A DNA stretch of 64,000 bases from positions 62,001-126,000 of the forward strand of contig MWYV01000032.1 of NCBI GenBank assembly GCA_002050435.1, read 5' to 3'. A program made the position numbers and the translations under genes. The notes beneath the pieces are model-generated. The model saw only the letters and a program-made list of their open reading frames with translations, did no database searches and had not been told where the DNA came from. Each line of letters opens with the position of its first letter. Position 1 is the stretch's first letter. The DNA is from Chitinophagales bacterium 33-2. GTDB lineage: Bacteria > Bacteroidota > Bacteroidia > Chitinophagales > Chitinophagaceae. This document shows positions 28,416-37,695 of the stretch, one piece after another.

Positions 28416-29132
28416 TCACAGTTCCAAATAGTAATCCCTCAACAGTGCTTTAAATGCTTCTGTATACGATCCATCTTCTTTCCTGATGTAAAAATCTTCC
28501 TGTACAATTTCCTGGTACTGATGTCCGCCCTTCACTAAGATCCTTGTGGGCTGATGTTTATTGGAATGATGTATGTTGATGCACCGATGCATGAATAGTT
28601 CGGCGGCGGCAAGCTGTGAAATGATTTCGTTCTTTCTTTTATATGGGAGCAGCAAAAAAAATAATCCCGTTGGTTCCAGGTTTTTTTTGATGTATTGAAA
28701 AACATCCACCAGCTTCAGTTCTTTGCTGTGATGGGCTTTGTCTTTTTCATCTCGTCCCGACTGCAATTCATTTTCATAAAATGGAGGATTGCTCACAATA
28801 AAATTATAGCAATATTCATGATGAAATTGCAAAATGTTTTGGTGATGCAATTCAATTCGATCCATCCATATTGTTTCATCTATATTTTTCTTTGCTTCCA
28901 GGGCTGCAGCTGCATCAATTTCAACGGCATCTATCTTGCAGTTATATTTTTGTGCGATCATCAGGCTTATTAACCCGGTACCTGCGCCGATGTCCAGCAA
29001 TTTTTTCCCTTGCACATCTTCCAACTGACTGGCTACCCAGGCACCAAATAGACAGGCATCCGTGGTGACCTTCATGGCCGACCTTTCCTGGTGAATCGTA
29101 AACTGTTTGAATTTAAAATAAGTATTGCCCAT
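28416..29132 (-). CDS. trmN6: tRNA1(Val) adenine(37)-N6-methyltransferase
   Basis: The 238-residue class I SAM methyltransferase has the glycine-rich SAM loop LLDIGAGTGLISL (about 45), the acidic VEIDAAA and the N6-adenine motif NPPFYENE (about 118-125). The N-terminal FKFKQFTIHQ.RSAMKVTTDACLFGAW pattern is typical of TrmN6 (YfiC), which makes m6A37 in tRNA1-Val in known bacteria. It lies 23 bp downstream of tsaD, so both tRNA-modification genes probably share a transcript. Confidence 0.88.
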   Translation of the reverse strand: MGNTYFKFKQFTIHQERSAMKVTTDACLFGAWVASQLEDVQGKKLLDIGAGTGLISLMIAQKYNCKIDAVEIDAAAALEAKKNIDETIWMDRIELHHQNILQFHHEYCYNFIVSNPPFYENELQSGRDEKDKAHHSKELKLVDVFQYIKKNLEPTGLFFLLLPYKRKNEIISQLAAAELFMHRCINIHHSNKHQPTRILVKGGHQYQEIVQEDFYIRKEDGSYTEAFKALLRDYYLEL

Positions 29133-29155
29133 AGGTCAACTGATCAGAAAAGAAT

Positions 29156-30160
29156 TTATTTCCATTCTGCACGTGCATGTGCTGTTGCAGACAAATCATC
29201 AAATTGCCCATCCAAATATTTATAATATCCCGTAATGGCGATCATAGCTGCATTATCAGTACAATATTCGAAATCGGGTATATATGCATTCCATTTGTTG
29301 TGATCACACATCGTTTGAAAAGCTTTTCTCAATCCTGAGTTTGCAGAAACACCACCAGCAATACAAAGGTTATTGATGCCGGTTTCCAGTGCAGCCTTTT
29401 TATATTTTTTTAATAAGATGCTGATGATGGTGTGCTGAATCGATGCACAAAGATCCGCCAGGTTTTTTTGAATGAAATCGGGATCAGCTTTCACCTGTTT
29501 TTGTAGAAAATAAAGTATGGAAGTTTTTAAACCGCTAAAACTGAAATTTAGATCAGCGATCTGTGGTTCGGCAAATACAAATTTTTTCGGATCACCCTGT
29601 TTTGCATATTGATCCACCAATGGACCTCCGGGATAGGGTAGTCCGAGCAACTTGGCAGATTTATCAAAAGCTTCACCTGCGGCATCATCCAGTGTTTCGC
29701 CAATCACTTTCATATCAGATGGACTGTTGGCAAGAACGATCTGTGTATGTCCGCCACTAATGGTCAGACATAAAAAAGGAAAAGATGGCTTTGGATCTTT
29801 GATAAGATTGGCCATGACATGCGCCTGCATGTGGTGTATGGTAAGCAGCGGAATATTTAAGGATAGCGCAATGGATTTTGCAAACTGGCTTCCAACAAGC
29901 AGGGAACCTATCAACCCCGGCGCCTGTGTAAACGCTACTGCATCTAATTCTTTTAGTTCAACACCTGACTGCTTCATGGCAACATCTACAACGGGTACAA
30001 TGTTCTGCATGTGTGCGCGACTCGCCAGTTCGGGAACTACGCCTCCATATTTTTCATGAACTTTTTGATTGGCGATGATGTTGGATAAAATCTTTCCATC
30101 GCGACAAACCGAAGCAGATGTTTCATCACAGGAAGATTCAATTGCGAGAATGGTAGGCAT
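29156..30160 (-). CDS. tsaD: tRNA N6-adenosine threonylcarbamoyltransferase
   Basis: The 334-residue Kae1/TsaD subunit of the t6A37 machinery transfers threonylcarbamoyl from TC-AMP to A37 of ANN-decoding tRNAs, together with TsaB and TsaE. Motifs include AIESSCDETS at the start, the metal-binding HHMQAH (His110, His114), the SGGHTQIVL loop and the C-terminal GGVSANSGLR and CTDNAAMIA. Start ATG 30160 gives the usual N-terminus. trmN6 follows directly. Confidence 0.96.
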   Translation of the reverse strand: MPTILAIESSCDETSASVCRDGKILSNIIANQKVHEKYGGVVPELASRAHMQNIVPVVDVAMKQSGVELKELDAVAFTQAPGLIGSLLVGSQFAKSIALSLNIPLLTIHHMQAHVMANLIKDPKPSFPFLCLTISGGHTQIVLANSPSDMKVIGETLDDAAGEAFDKSAKLLGLPYPGGPLVDQYAKQGDPKKFVFAEPQIADLNFSFSGLKTSILYFLQKQVKADPDFIQKNLADLCASIQHTIISILLKKYKKAALETGINNLCIAGGVSANSGLRKAFQTMCDHNKWNAYIPDFEYCTDNAAMIAITGYYKYLDGQFDDLSATAHARAEWK

Positions 30161-30221
30161 CGGATAAAGATTTTAGGATTGTAATCATTTTATAAATATG
30201 GTTTTTACCTTTTTAAACTAT

Positions 30222-30300
30222 TGCCGCAAAGGCGCAAAGGCGTAAAGGGCAGAAGCGGAACCACGGACAAGAGCACACAGAAAATAACAGAAAGTTACAC
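30222..30300 (+). repeat. Single copy of the GCCGCAAAGGCGCAAAGGC repeat family
   Basis: GCCGCAAAGGCGCAAAGGCG at 30222-30241, then GGAACCACGGAC and GAGCACACAGA, match in order the repeat cluster at 27995-28405 and, in part, the GCGCCTTTGCGGC words at 34190-34320 (other strand). It lies between tsaD and the permease. Confidence 0.6.
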
Positions 30301-30319
30301 TTCAAACCTCCAACCTTTT

Positions 30320-31570
30320 CTATTGGCTCCTGATCGCTACCACCGGGTCAAGTTTGGCTGCGCGCATGGCTGGAACAATACCGGCAACCATACCTGCAAC
30401 AATGCAAATAAAAATAGCCAGCATAATGATTCCGGGAGAAAGGAAAACCGGAAAATCAAAAACTATGGTGATGATCTTGGTGAGCAGAAATACAAGGAAC
30501 AAACCAATCATTCCGCCAATAATGCAGAGGAAGGCCGATTCGAGTAAGAACTCCACCAGGATCACATGACTTTTTGCACCTATAGCCTTTTTCAGCCCAA
30601 TCTGTGGTGTCCTTTCCTTTACTGTTACAAACATGATATTGGCCACACCAAATATGCCCACTATAAATGCAAGCGCACCAATGGCCCAGCCACCAATATT
30701 AATACTGGCAAATGCGGGTCGCAACCGGCTGCTGAAATCACTGACATCATTGAGCGAAAAATTGTTTTCTTCTGCCGGACTTAATTTTCTAACAGACCGC
30801 ATAACACCTGTGAGTTCATCTTTTAAAACCTGTCCGCTTATGTGATCCTGTCCCTTTACCATCAGCAAAGGATTGGCCCTTGTTTCATCCATAAGTGTTC
30901 TTGAATACTTGTAAGGAAGCACCACACTCTTGTCAAAATTCCACCCACCGCCAAATGCCTGAGTGCCCTGTTTTTTTATCACGCCGGCAATGGAAACTTT
31001 TCTTCCTTTAATGGCAATTTGTTTTCCTATGGCTCTTTCAGCAGTACCAAAAAGCAAGATCGCTACTTCATCACCAATTACCGCCGTATTGTTGCCTGCT
31101 TCAAACTCTGAATCTGTTATCATCCTTCCCAGACCGATTTCCATTGGCTGGATATCCGGATATTCAGGCGTAATGCCATAGATCACGATATTTTTCAGCA
31201 TTTGATCACCCACATCAATGGAGGAAGAGGAAAAAATGATAAAAGCTGAATGACTGGCAGCGGTGGTGCGTTTTTTAATTGCTGCCAACTCAGAATAGCG
31301 AGGCGCCGGTCTTTTGGCAAATTTCCAGTGCGGGTAATCCGGCCCGCCCGACCATTCCCATTTATCTACATAAACCGTATTGGTTCCGAGCGCTTCGATA
31401 GCCGTCTGGATATTTCTTTCCAGGCTTTGTACAGTGGCCAGAACACCAATGATGCAGAATATGCCTATAGTAACACCAAAAAGAGAAAGAAAGGTGCGCA
31501 ATTTGTTTTTCCACAGTTCCAGCAGTGCCATTTTAAAGCTGCTGATGGTAATATCTACTATGCGGAACAT
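30320..31570 (-). CDS. ABC transporter permease of the MacB/FtsX type
   Basis: A 416-residue membrane protein with one N-terminal transmembrane helix (about 22-45, after LWKNKLRTFLSLFGVTIG), a large periplasmic MacB_PCD domain (about 50-280) and three C-terminal helices of the FtsX domain (about 290-410, with KERTPQIGLKKAIGAK as the coupling loop). It would work with an ATPase and often a membrane-fusion protein to move lipoproteins, peptides or toxins outward. Neither partner is adjacent. ATG 31570 is used; the TTG two codons earlier lies against the promoter box. Confidence 0.85.
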   Translation of the reverse strand: MFRIVDITISSFKMALLELWKNKLRTFLSLFGVTIGIFCIIGVLATVQSLERNIQTAIEALGTNTVYVDKWEWSGGPDYPHWKFAKRPAPRYSELAAIKKRTTAASHSAFIIFSSSSIDVGDQMLKNIVIYGITPEYPDIQPMEIGLGRMITDSEFEAGNNTAVIGDEVAILLFGTAERAIGKQIAIKGRKVSIAGVIKKQGTQAFGGGWNFDKSVVLPYKYSRTLMDETRANPLLMVKGQDHISGQVLKDELTGVMRSVRKLSPAEENNFSLNDVSDFSSRLRPAFASINIGGWAIGALAFIVGIFGVANIMFVTVKERTPQIGLKKAIGAKSHVILVEFLLESAFLCIIGGMIGLFLVFLLTKIITIVFDFPVFLSPGIIMLAIFICIVAGMVAGIVPAMRAAKLDPVVAIRSQ

Positions 31571-31573
31571 AAG

Positions 31574-31581
31574 CAAATGTA
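31574..31581 (-). promoter_or_regulatory. Putative -7 box directly at the permease start
   Basis: Minus-strand TACATTTG (TAnnTTTG consensus) ends only 3 nt before the ATG at 31570. If real, transcription starts at or inside the start codon, giving a leaderless message. Confidence 0.45.
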
Positions 31582-31675
31582 ACAGTATATGGTTCTAAAT
31601 ATCATTGCTCCGGAAACCTAAAATTTATTAATTTCGGCCACCTGTTTGTTGAGGATTAGAAAGTGAAGGAAAACT

Positions 31676-32044
31676 ATGTCCAGAATATTAATTATTGATG
31701 ATGATCCGGATATCCGGACGATATTAAACATATTGTTGCGTAAAAACGGTTACGAGGTAGATACGGCTTCCCGCAAGGAAGAAGTTTTTGGAAAGATCCA
31801 TGACTTTAATCCTTCCCTGATCATTCTGGATGTTTTGCTTTCTGGTTATGATGGAAGGAAGGTCTGCCAGGAAATTAAATCTGATAAGGAAACCAGTCAT
31901 ATACCCGTCATCATGTTTTCAGCCCACCCCGGTGCTGCTGGAAAGTTCCAGGAATATGGGGCCGATGGTTTTATGACAAAACCGCTTAATGCTGAAGTCT
32001 TTCTTAAAAAAGTTTCGGAAGCCATTGCAGGCATAAAAAATTAG
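31676..32044 (+). CDS. Stand-alone response regulator receiver
   Basis: A 122-residue CheY-like receiver: Asp8/Asp9 acidic pair (IIDDDPD), phospho-acceptor Asp52 (IILDVLLSGYDG), Ser in MFSAHPG and Lys102 in FMTKPL. There is no output domain. It is divergent from the permease and overlaps the end of the small hydrophilic gene by 4 bp. The partner kinase is unknown. Confidence 0.87.
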   Translation: MSRILIIDDDPDIRTILNILLRKNGYEVDTASRKEEVFGKIHDFNPSLIILDVLLSGYDGRKVCQEIKSDKETSHIPVIMFSAHPGAAGKFQEYGADGFMTKPLNAEVFLKKVSEAIAGIKN

Positions 32045-32256
32045 GCATCATTTGGTGCCTTTCCTTCTTCCCCGGAAGATTTATTTTTATTGCTGGATTT
32101 GTTAGCATGCTCTGGCTTAAAAGGCTGCCTCTTCTGTTCATAATTCATTCCTTCCAAACCCTCATAGCGGTTTGGCTCCCTGTTCTCTCGGGAAGAACGA
32201 CCTTTATTTTCGTTCTCGCTGGGATTTTGCCATGCATTGTTTGACATATCTATCAT
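32041..32256 (-). CDS. Small hydrophilic protein, 68-71 aa
   Basis: A strongly polar, Asn/Glu/Lys/Arg-rich product with no hydrophobic segment (patterns SENENKGRSSRENREPNRYE and ANKSSNKNKSSGEEG), probably disordered. Two ATGs, at 32256 and 32247, are possible. It overlaps the receiver stop by 4 bp tail to tail. Family not recognised; the call rests on codon use and an uninterrupted frame. Confidence 0.45.
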   Translation of the reverse strand: MIDMSNNAWQNPSENENKGRSSRENREPNRYEGLEGMNYEQKRQPFKPEHANKSSNKNKSSGEEGKAPNDA

Positions 32257-32462
32257 TTCGCACTAAAAGAAGGCAAAATATAGTACCAGAATATTTTTTG
32301 ATTCATCTAAAGGAGATATGTTGGAATTTTCTTCCCCTGTAGGAGATCCTCCTGAATTACTGCAAATTTTTCCCCATTTCCATCCACAATTATTGTTAAA
32401 GCAGTTAACATATCCTTTTACTGATAAAATAGTTTCAGCAATGATAGATCAACCTACTAATT

Positions 32463-32470
32463 GTACTTTT
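32463..32470 (+). promoter_or_regulatory. Putative -7 promoter box of prfC
   Basis: TACTTTTG fits TAnnTTTG and ends 24 nt before ATG 32495. It lies inside the longer possible reading frame, which supports the internal ATG as the true start. Confidence 0.5.
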
Positions 32471-32494
32471 GCCACCGCAAAGCAAAAATCAGCA

Positions 32495-34081
32495 ATGAAG
32501 TACAGGGAAGAAATCGAAAAAAGAAGGACGTTTGCCATTATATCCCACCCCGATGCGGGGAAAACCACGCTTACAGAAAAGTTTCTGCTTTTTGGTGGAG
32601 CCATTCAGGTTGCAGGAGCAGTTAAAAGCAATAAGATCAAGAAGGCCGCTACTTCAGACTTCATGGAAATTGAACGCCAGCGGGGTATTTCTGTAGCCAC
32701 TTCGGTCATGAGTTTTAAATACAATGGCATTCTCATTAACTTACTGGATACGCCTGGTCACAAAGATTTTGCTGAAGATACTTACCGTACCCTTACTGCT
32801 GTGGACAGTGTGATCCTTGTAGTTGACAGTGTAAATGGGGTAGAAGAGCAGACCAGGCGGCTGATGCAGGTATGCAGGATGCGTAAAACGCCAGTCATCG
32901 TTTTTATCAACAAGCTGGACCGCGATGGTAAAAACCGGTTCGATCTTCTGGAAGAAATTGAAAAAGAACTGGCGATTGCCTTACATCCCATGACATGGCC
33001 GATCAACCAGGGCAAGGATTTTAAAGGGGTGTATGACATTCACATCAAAAATCTCCGTTTGTTCACACCGAATACAAAAGCAGGTGATGATGAAGTTGTA
33101 AATCTTACAGACCTATCATCTGTTACACTTGAAACTTTGATTGGTGAACGGGATGCAGATAGCTTAAGGGAAGACGTTGAACTGATTGAAGGGGTGCATG
33201 GGGCGCTTGATGTTAAGAACTATCTTGCCGGTGATGTAGCCCCTGTGTTTTTTGGTAGTGCCATCAATAATTTTGGCGTGAAGGAAATGCTGGATACATT
33301 CATTCGTATTGCACCCAAACCGCGCGATCGGGAAACCAGCAAAAGAAAAGTAGCGGTTGGTGAAGATCAATTCAGTGGGTTTATTTTTAAGATTCATGCC
33401 AACCTGGATCCAAAGCACCGCGACCGGATCGCCTTCCTCAGGGTTTGTTCAGGAAGATTTGAAAGAAATAAATATTTCCATCATGTAAGACTTGATAAAG
33501 ATGTCCGTTTCAGTAATCCATATTCTTTCCTTGCCCGTGAAAAAAATGTAGTGGATGATGCCTACCCGGGTGATGTTGTCGGATTGTTTGATACAGGGAG
33601 TTTTAAAATAGGAGATACGCTTACTGAGGGAGAAGAATTTTTTTATACGGGCATCCCTTCATTTTCACCCGAAATATTCAAAGAGGTGGTGAACAAGGAT
33701 CCTATGAGAACAAAGCAGCTTGAAAAGGGCTTGTTGCAACTGACAGATGAAGGCGTTGCACAATTGTTTACACAATTTGGTGGAAATAAAAAGATCATTG
33801 GCTGTGTGGGTGAACTGCAATTTGAAGTGATTCAATACAGGCTGCTGCACGAGTATGGTGCTTCGGTTGTTTTTAACAATGTTCCTTTTTACAAGGCCTG
33901 TTGGATCACCAGTCATGATCAGAAAAAGATCGAGGAGTTTATTAAGTTCAAATCTTCCAACATTGCGATCGATAAAGACGGGCACCTGGTTTACCTGGCA
34001 CAAAGCGAATGGTTTTTAAATACGGAGCGTACCAATAATCCTGAGCTGGAATTTCATTTTACCAGTGAGATACATAAGTGA
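32495..34081 (+). CDS. prfC: Peptide chain release factor 3
   Basis: The 528-residue translational GTPase RF3 recycles RF1/RF2 from the ribosome after peptide release. The P-loop is SHPDAGKTT at 17-25; the switch region has [13 protein letters not shown], then [16 protein letters not shown] and NKLDRDG, with the RF3-type C-terminal domains after residue 290. The start at 32495 gives the usual RF3 N-terminus and length, whereas the frame open from 32318 adds 59 residues with no match to the family. Confidence 0.94.
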   Translation: MKYREEIEKRRTFAIISHPDAGKTTLTEKFLLFGGAIQVAGAVKSNKIKKAATSDFMEIERQRGISVATSVMSFKYNGILINLLDTPGHKDFAEDTYRTLTAVDSVILVVDSVNGVEEQTRRLMQVCRMRKTPVIVFINKLDRDGKNRFDLLEEIEKELAIALHPMTWPINQGKDFKGVYDIHIKNLRLFTPNTKAGDDEVVNLTDLSSVTLETLIGERDADSLREDVELIEGVHGALDVKNYLAGDVAPVFFGSAINNFGVKEMLDTFIRIAPKPRDRETSKRKVAVGEDQFSGFIFKIHANLDPKHRDRIAFLRVCSGRFERNKYFHHVRLDKDVRFSNPYSFLAREKNVVDDAYPGDVVGLFDTGSFKIGDTLTEGEEFFYTGIPSFSPEIFKEVVNKDPMRTKQLEKGLLQLTDEGVAQLFTQFGGNKKIIGCVGELQFEVIQYRLLHEYGASVVFNNVPFYKACWITSHDQKKIEEFIKFKSSNIAIDKDGHLVYLAQSEWFLNTERTNNPELEFHFTSEIHK

Positions 34082-34430
34082 TGATTTTTGCCGCAAAGTC
34101 GCAAAAGCGCAAATTTCAGGACGTTCTTGTGAGTAGGCACGACGAAGCAATCTCTAAGCAAACAACATCGTGTTTTCATAATTCTTCGCGCCTTTGCGCC
34201 TTTGCGGCAAACCAACGTGAAGTTCTGGGCTCTTTGCAAGAGGTACGACGAAGCAATCTCTCAGTAAAACAACATCGTGTTTTCATAATTCTTCGCGCCT
34301 TTGCGCCTTTGCGGCAAACCAACGTGAAGTTCTGGGCTCATTGCGAGGAGGCACGACGAAAGAATCTCTAATCAAAACCCCACCATGCTTTTATAATTTT
34401 CGCGCCTTAGCGGCAAAACCCACCCAGCTT
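34082..34430. repeat. Three direct repeats of about 107 bp
   Basis: The words GACGAAGCAATCTCT (34141, 34247, variant at 34355), CATCGTGTTTTCATAATTC, GCGCCTTTGCGCCTTTGCGG and CCAACGTGAAGTTCTGGGCT recur in order with spacing of 106 and 108 bp; the third copy is more decayed. The GGCACGACGAAGCAATCTC word is a familiar kind of intergenic repeat in unrelated bacteria. The array fills the whole gap between prfC and purB; no gene is present. Confidence 0.8.
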
Positions 34431-35777
34431 CTACCAATCCCCAACCACTCCCGTATAATTATGCGGCGATATGGCTTTCAGTTGTTTTTTCAACGATTTT
34501 TTGATATCCAGTGTGTCTATGAAAGCATGAATGGTTTGTTTGTCAATCTTATTTTTGCCTCTGGTTAATTCCTTAAGCGCCTCATAAGGATTTGGAAATT
34601 GTTCTCTTCGCAGAATGGTTTGAATGGCTTCAGCAACAACCGCCCAGTTATCGTCCAGGTCTTTTTCAATTTTCTCTTTATTCAGCAGCAGTTTGGCCAG
34701 GCCTTTATCAATAGATTTAAATGCAAGAATGGTATGCGCAAAAGGCATCCCGATATTCCTTAAAACCGTTGAATCGGTAAGGTCTCTTTGCAACCGGGAG
34801 ATCGGTAGTTTGGAGGAAAGGTGTTCAAAGATGCCATTGGCCATGCCCAGATTTCCTTCTGCATTTTCAAAATCAATAGGGTTAACCTTATGCGGCATGG
34901 CAGATGAACCCACTTCACCTGCTTTGGTTTTTTGTTTGAAATAATCCATCGAAATATAGGTCCACACATCCCTGCAGAAATCAATTAAAATATTGTTGAT
35001 CCTTTTCATGCAATCAAACGAAGCAGCGAGGTTGTCGTAGTGTTCGATCTGCGTGGTGAATTGCGCTCTTTGTAATCCAAGTATATCTTCCACGAATTCA
35101 TTTGCAAATGCGATCCAGTCCGTATCCGGAAATGCTACATGGTGTGCATTAAAATTACCGGTAGCGCCGCCGAATTTGGCACTGAAAGGGATTTGTATCA
35201 ATTGTTCCACCTGGTTTTCCAGTCGTTCTGCAAATACCATAATCTCTTTGCCCAAAACGGTAGGACTTGCCGGTTGCCCATGTGTTCTTGCCAGCATGGG
35301 AACAAAACGCCATTCATTTGCAAAATATTTAAGCTGCGCGATCAGGTTAAAAAGAGCAGGCAGGTATTCAAATTCCATTGCGTGTTTCCAGGAGAGCGGT
35401 ATGGCTGTATTGTTAATGTCCTGCGATGTGAGTGCGAAATGGATCCATTCTTTATTTTTTGCTTCATCCAGGTTTTCCAGCACTTCTTTCAGAAAATATT
35501 CTACGGCTTTTACATCGTGGTTAGTTGTTTTTTCAATAGACTTGATCTTTTCCGCATGTTCAGGATTAAAATCCTCTTTTAATTGTTGGAGCTTCTGAAT
35601 CGTTTTTGATGAAAGTTGAAAAAACCCTTTTTCAGAAAGTAATATAAAATATTCGATCTCCACCACCACCCGAAACTTCATTAATGCGTATTCGGAAAAA
35701 TATTCATCCAGGTGTTGAACCTGTGACCTGTATCTGCCATCAATTGCGGAAATAGCGGTGAGTGCATTTAGTTCCAT
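34431..35777 (-). CDS. purB: Adenylosuccinate lyase
   Basis: The 448-residue enzyme splits SAICAR and adenylosuccinate in purine synthesis. Family marks: LTAISAIDGRY at the start, TSQDINNT at 117-124, ARTHGQPASPT with catalytic His166, and the lyase signature GSSAMPHKVNPIDFEN at 290-305. The length fits the E. coli-type PurB group. It is divergent from mqnA; 82 bp separate the starts. Confidence 0.96.
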   Translation of the reverse strand: MELNALTAISAIDGRYRSQVQHLDEYFSEYALMKFRVVVEIEYFILLSEKGFFQLSSKTIQKLQQLKEDFNPEHAEKIKSIEKTTNHDVKAVEYFLKEVLENLDEAKNKEWIHFALTSQDINNTAIPLSWKHAMEFEYLPALFNLIAQLKYFANEWRFVPMLARTHGQPASPTVLGKEIMVFAERLENQVEQLIQIPFSAKFGGATGNFNAHHVAFPDTDWIAFANEFVEDILGLQRAQFTTQIEHYDNLAASFDCMKRINNILIDFCRDVWTYISMDYFKQKTKAGEVGSSAMPHKVNPIDFENAEGNLGMANGIFEHLSSKLPISRLQRDLTDSTVLRNIGMPFAHTILAFKSIDKGLAKLLLNKEKIEKDLDDNWAVVAEAIQTILRREQFPNPYEALKELTRGKNKIDKQTIHAFIDTLDIKKSLKKQLKAISPHNYTGVVGDW

Positions 35778-35833
35778 GATTCGTTGGTGGTTTTGCAGCA
35801 GCCATGACTTAGAATGAAGATGTTGCAGCCGCT

Positions 35834-35841
35834 TATCTTTG
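35834..35841 (+). promoter_or_regulatory. Putative -7 promoter box of mqnA
   Basis: TATCTTTG matches TAnnTTTG. It overlaps the most upstream TTG (35839), so translation must start further in, at TTG 35860 or later. Confidence 0.5.
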
Positions 35842-35859
35842 CGGACAAAACTAAATCAT

Positions 35860-36603
35860 TTGTCTAAGATAAGAGTGGGCGTTGTGAATTACCTAAACGC
35901 AAAGCCGTTGGTGTATGGGATACGTAACCACCCGGTAATGGAGCAGGTGGAGCTGATCGAAGACTATCCTTCCAATCTTGCAAAGATGCTGGAGCAAGAT
36001 GAAATAGATGTGGGACTGATCCCTATCGCAGCCACCCAAAAGTTTTCAGAATGGAATATTGTTGGTGATTTTTGTATTGGAACAGAAGGGGAGGTGGCTT
36101 CGGTTTGTATATTCAGCGAGGTGCCCATGGAAGCCATTGAGGAAATCGTGATGGATTACCAGTCGCGCACATCGGTTGCGCTGGCCAGGATATTACTTAA
36201 AGAATATTGGAGGAAAGAAGTCAAAATTACAGATGCGGTCAATGATTCCTTTCGAGCCGGCATAAAAGGAAATAAAGCTGCTTTGGTCATCGGTGACAGG
36301 GCGTTGGAGCAAAGGCAGCATTCAAAATATATCTACGATCTGGGTCTGGCCTGGAAGGAACATACCGGGCTTCCCTTTGTGTTTGCGGCATGGATATCGA
36401 AAAAGGAGCTGCCTAAGGAATTTATCAGGGAGTTTAATGAGGCTCAAAAACAAGGAATAGAAAATATTGCTGCCATTTTAGAGGATTTTAATTATTCGTC
36501 CTATGACCTGGTAAAATATTTTGAGGAAAATATCCGGTATTGTTTAGATGAACAGAAACATCTTGCCATCACTACCTTCCTTCAAAAATTAAAAGAATTA
36601 TAG
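35860..36603 (+). CDS. mqnA: Chorismate dehydratase of the futalosine pathway
   Basis: The 247-residue MqnA turns chorismate into 3-enolpyruvylbenzoate, the first step of futalosine-type menaquinone synthesis. It has the periplasmic-binding-protein-like fold: VGVVNYLNAKPLVYGI at the start, YPSNLAKML, DVGLIPIAATQK and later LVIGDRALE. No ATG fits: TTG 35860 gives MSKIRVGVVNYLNAKP, close to the usual N-terminus, while the further TTG 35839 lies in the promoter box. mqnE, a later step, is at 60957-62087. Confidence 0.9.
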   Translation: MSKIRVGVVNYLNAKPLVYGIRNHPVMEQVELIEDYPSNLAKMLEQDEIDVGLIPIAATQKFSEWNIVGDFCIGTEGEVASVCIFSEVPMEAIEEIVMDYQSRTSVALARILLKEYWRKEVKITDAVNDSFRAGIKGNKAALVIGDRALEQRQHSKYIYDLGLAWKEHTGLPFVFAAWISKKELPKEFIREFNEAQKQGIENIAAILEDFNYSSYDLVKYFEENIRYCLDEQKHLAITTFLQKLKEL

Positions 36604-36918
36604 ATAATTTTTCATTGAAGTCTGGGTGAACTTATCAGACTTGATTTGTTGTGGTACTCTGCCTGAATTTCCCAACCTGGTACATCCTGCACCAGGTTGG
36701 ATTAAGGTGAATTCAAAGTAATCGTGATCAAAAACCTGCATTTTAATTGGTAAAAGCTACTAAGGGTACCTGGCCGTTGAGAGACAGTTTTATATTTACA
36801 GGTTATCCACTACTTACAACTCCATTCCTGCCATAGCCAATTTTCCTGGTTGGGCAGGGCCTTTATGCGTCAGGGGTATTGTATTTTACAATAGATTTGC
36901 GGCTCCCAAACGCTTATC
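36604..36918. other. Gene-free interval with a strong hairpin
   Basis: A perfect 10-bp stem CCAACCTGGT / ACCAGGTTGG with a 9-nt loop lies at 36672-36700, 69 bp after mqnA. It lacks a T-run, so it may be an mRNA-end stabiliser or a binding site more than a terminator. The rest is the promoter region of the polysaccharide locus. Confidence 0.5.
36892..36899 (+). promoter_or_regulatory. Putative -7 promoter box of the polysaccharide locus
   Basis: TAGATTTG matches TAnnTTTG and ends 19 nt before the rfbF ATG (36919). As the following genes overlap or nearly touch up to 47851, it may drive a transcript of about 11 kb. Confidence 0.5.
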
Positions 36919-37695
36919 ATGAAAGTTGTAATTTTTGCAGGAGGATTAGGTACCAGAATCAGCGAAGAAACGGAAACACGCCCCAAACCGATGGTTGAAA
37001 TTGGTGGAAAACCAATTCTCTGGCATATCATGAAGATATATAGCCAATACGGCTTTAATGATTTTATCATTTGCCTGGGATACAAGGGTTACATAATCAA
37101 AGAATATTTCATGCATTATTACATGCATAATTCAGATGTAACCATTGAATTGAACAGCAATAAAATGGAAGTGCACTACACGTCTACCGAATCTTTTAAT
37201 GTTACACTTGTAGATACAGGTTTGTCAACCAAAACTGCAGGCAGACTGAAAAAGGTGGAGAAATTTATTGGAAATGAAGATTTCATGCTCACCTATGGTG
37301 ATGGATTGTGTGATATCAATATAGATGATCTGATTGCTTATCATAAAAGTCATGGCAAAATTGCCACTGTAACTGCGGTGCAACCCGAGGCCCGTTTTGG
37401 TGCCATGGAACTTGGCGCTGACGGAAGCGTTAAAAACTTTAAAGAAAAGCCTATAGGTGATGGGAAATGGATCAACGGTGGTTTCTTTGTTTTATCTCCA
37501 AAAATCTTTTCCTATCTGCAGGGCGATGTGGAAGAAGTGATGTGGGAAGACGCACCGATGGAACAACTGACAGTAGATGAAGAATTAATGGCGTATAAAC
37601 ATAGCGGATTCTGGAAGTGCATGGATGCGTTGAGAGACAAAATAGAACTTGAGAATTTATGGTCAAATAAACAGGCGAAATGGAAGAACTGGTAA
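36919..37695 (+). CDS. rfbF: Glucose-1-phosphate cytidylyltransferase
   Basis: The 258-residue nucleotidyltransferase makes CDP-glucose from CTP and glucose-1-phosphate. It has the signature loop GGLGTRISEETETRPKPM at 9-26, GGKPILWHIMKIY and the later NGGFFVLSP and WEDAPMEQL. The length and the rfbG gene overlapping its end by 16 bp make the CDP-glucose assignment firm. It is the first gene of the CDP-sugar cluster. Confidence 0.95.
   Translation: MKVVIFAGGLGTRISEETETRPKPMVEIGGKPILWHIMKIYSQYGFNDFIICLGYKGYIIKEYFMHYYMHNSDVTIELNSNKMEVHYTSTESFNVTLVDTGLSTKTAGRLKKVEKFIGNEDFMLTYGDGLCDINIDDLIAYHKSHGKIATVTAVQPEARFGAMELGADGSVKNFKEKPIGDGKWINGGFFVLSPKIFSYLQGDVEEVMWEDAPMEQLTVDEELMAYKHSGFWKCMDALRDKIELENLWSNKQAKWKNW

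Noticed and set aside
34078-34371. Frame of 97 codons after prfC
   Set aside because: It lies in the 107-bp repeat array and its protein is merely the repeat translated.
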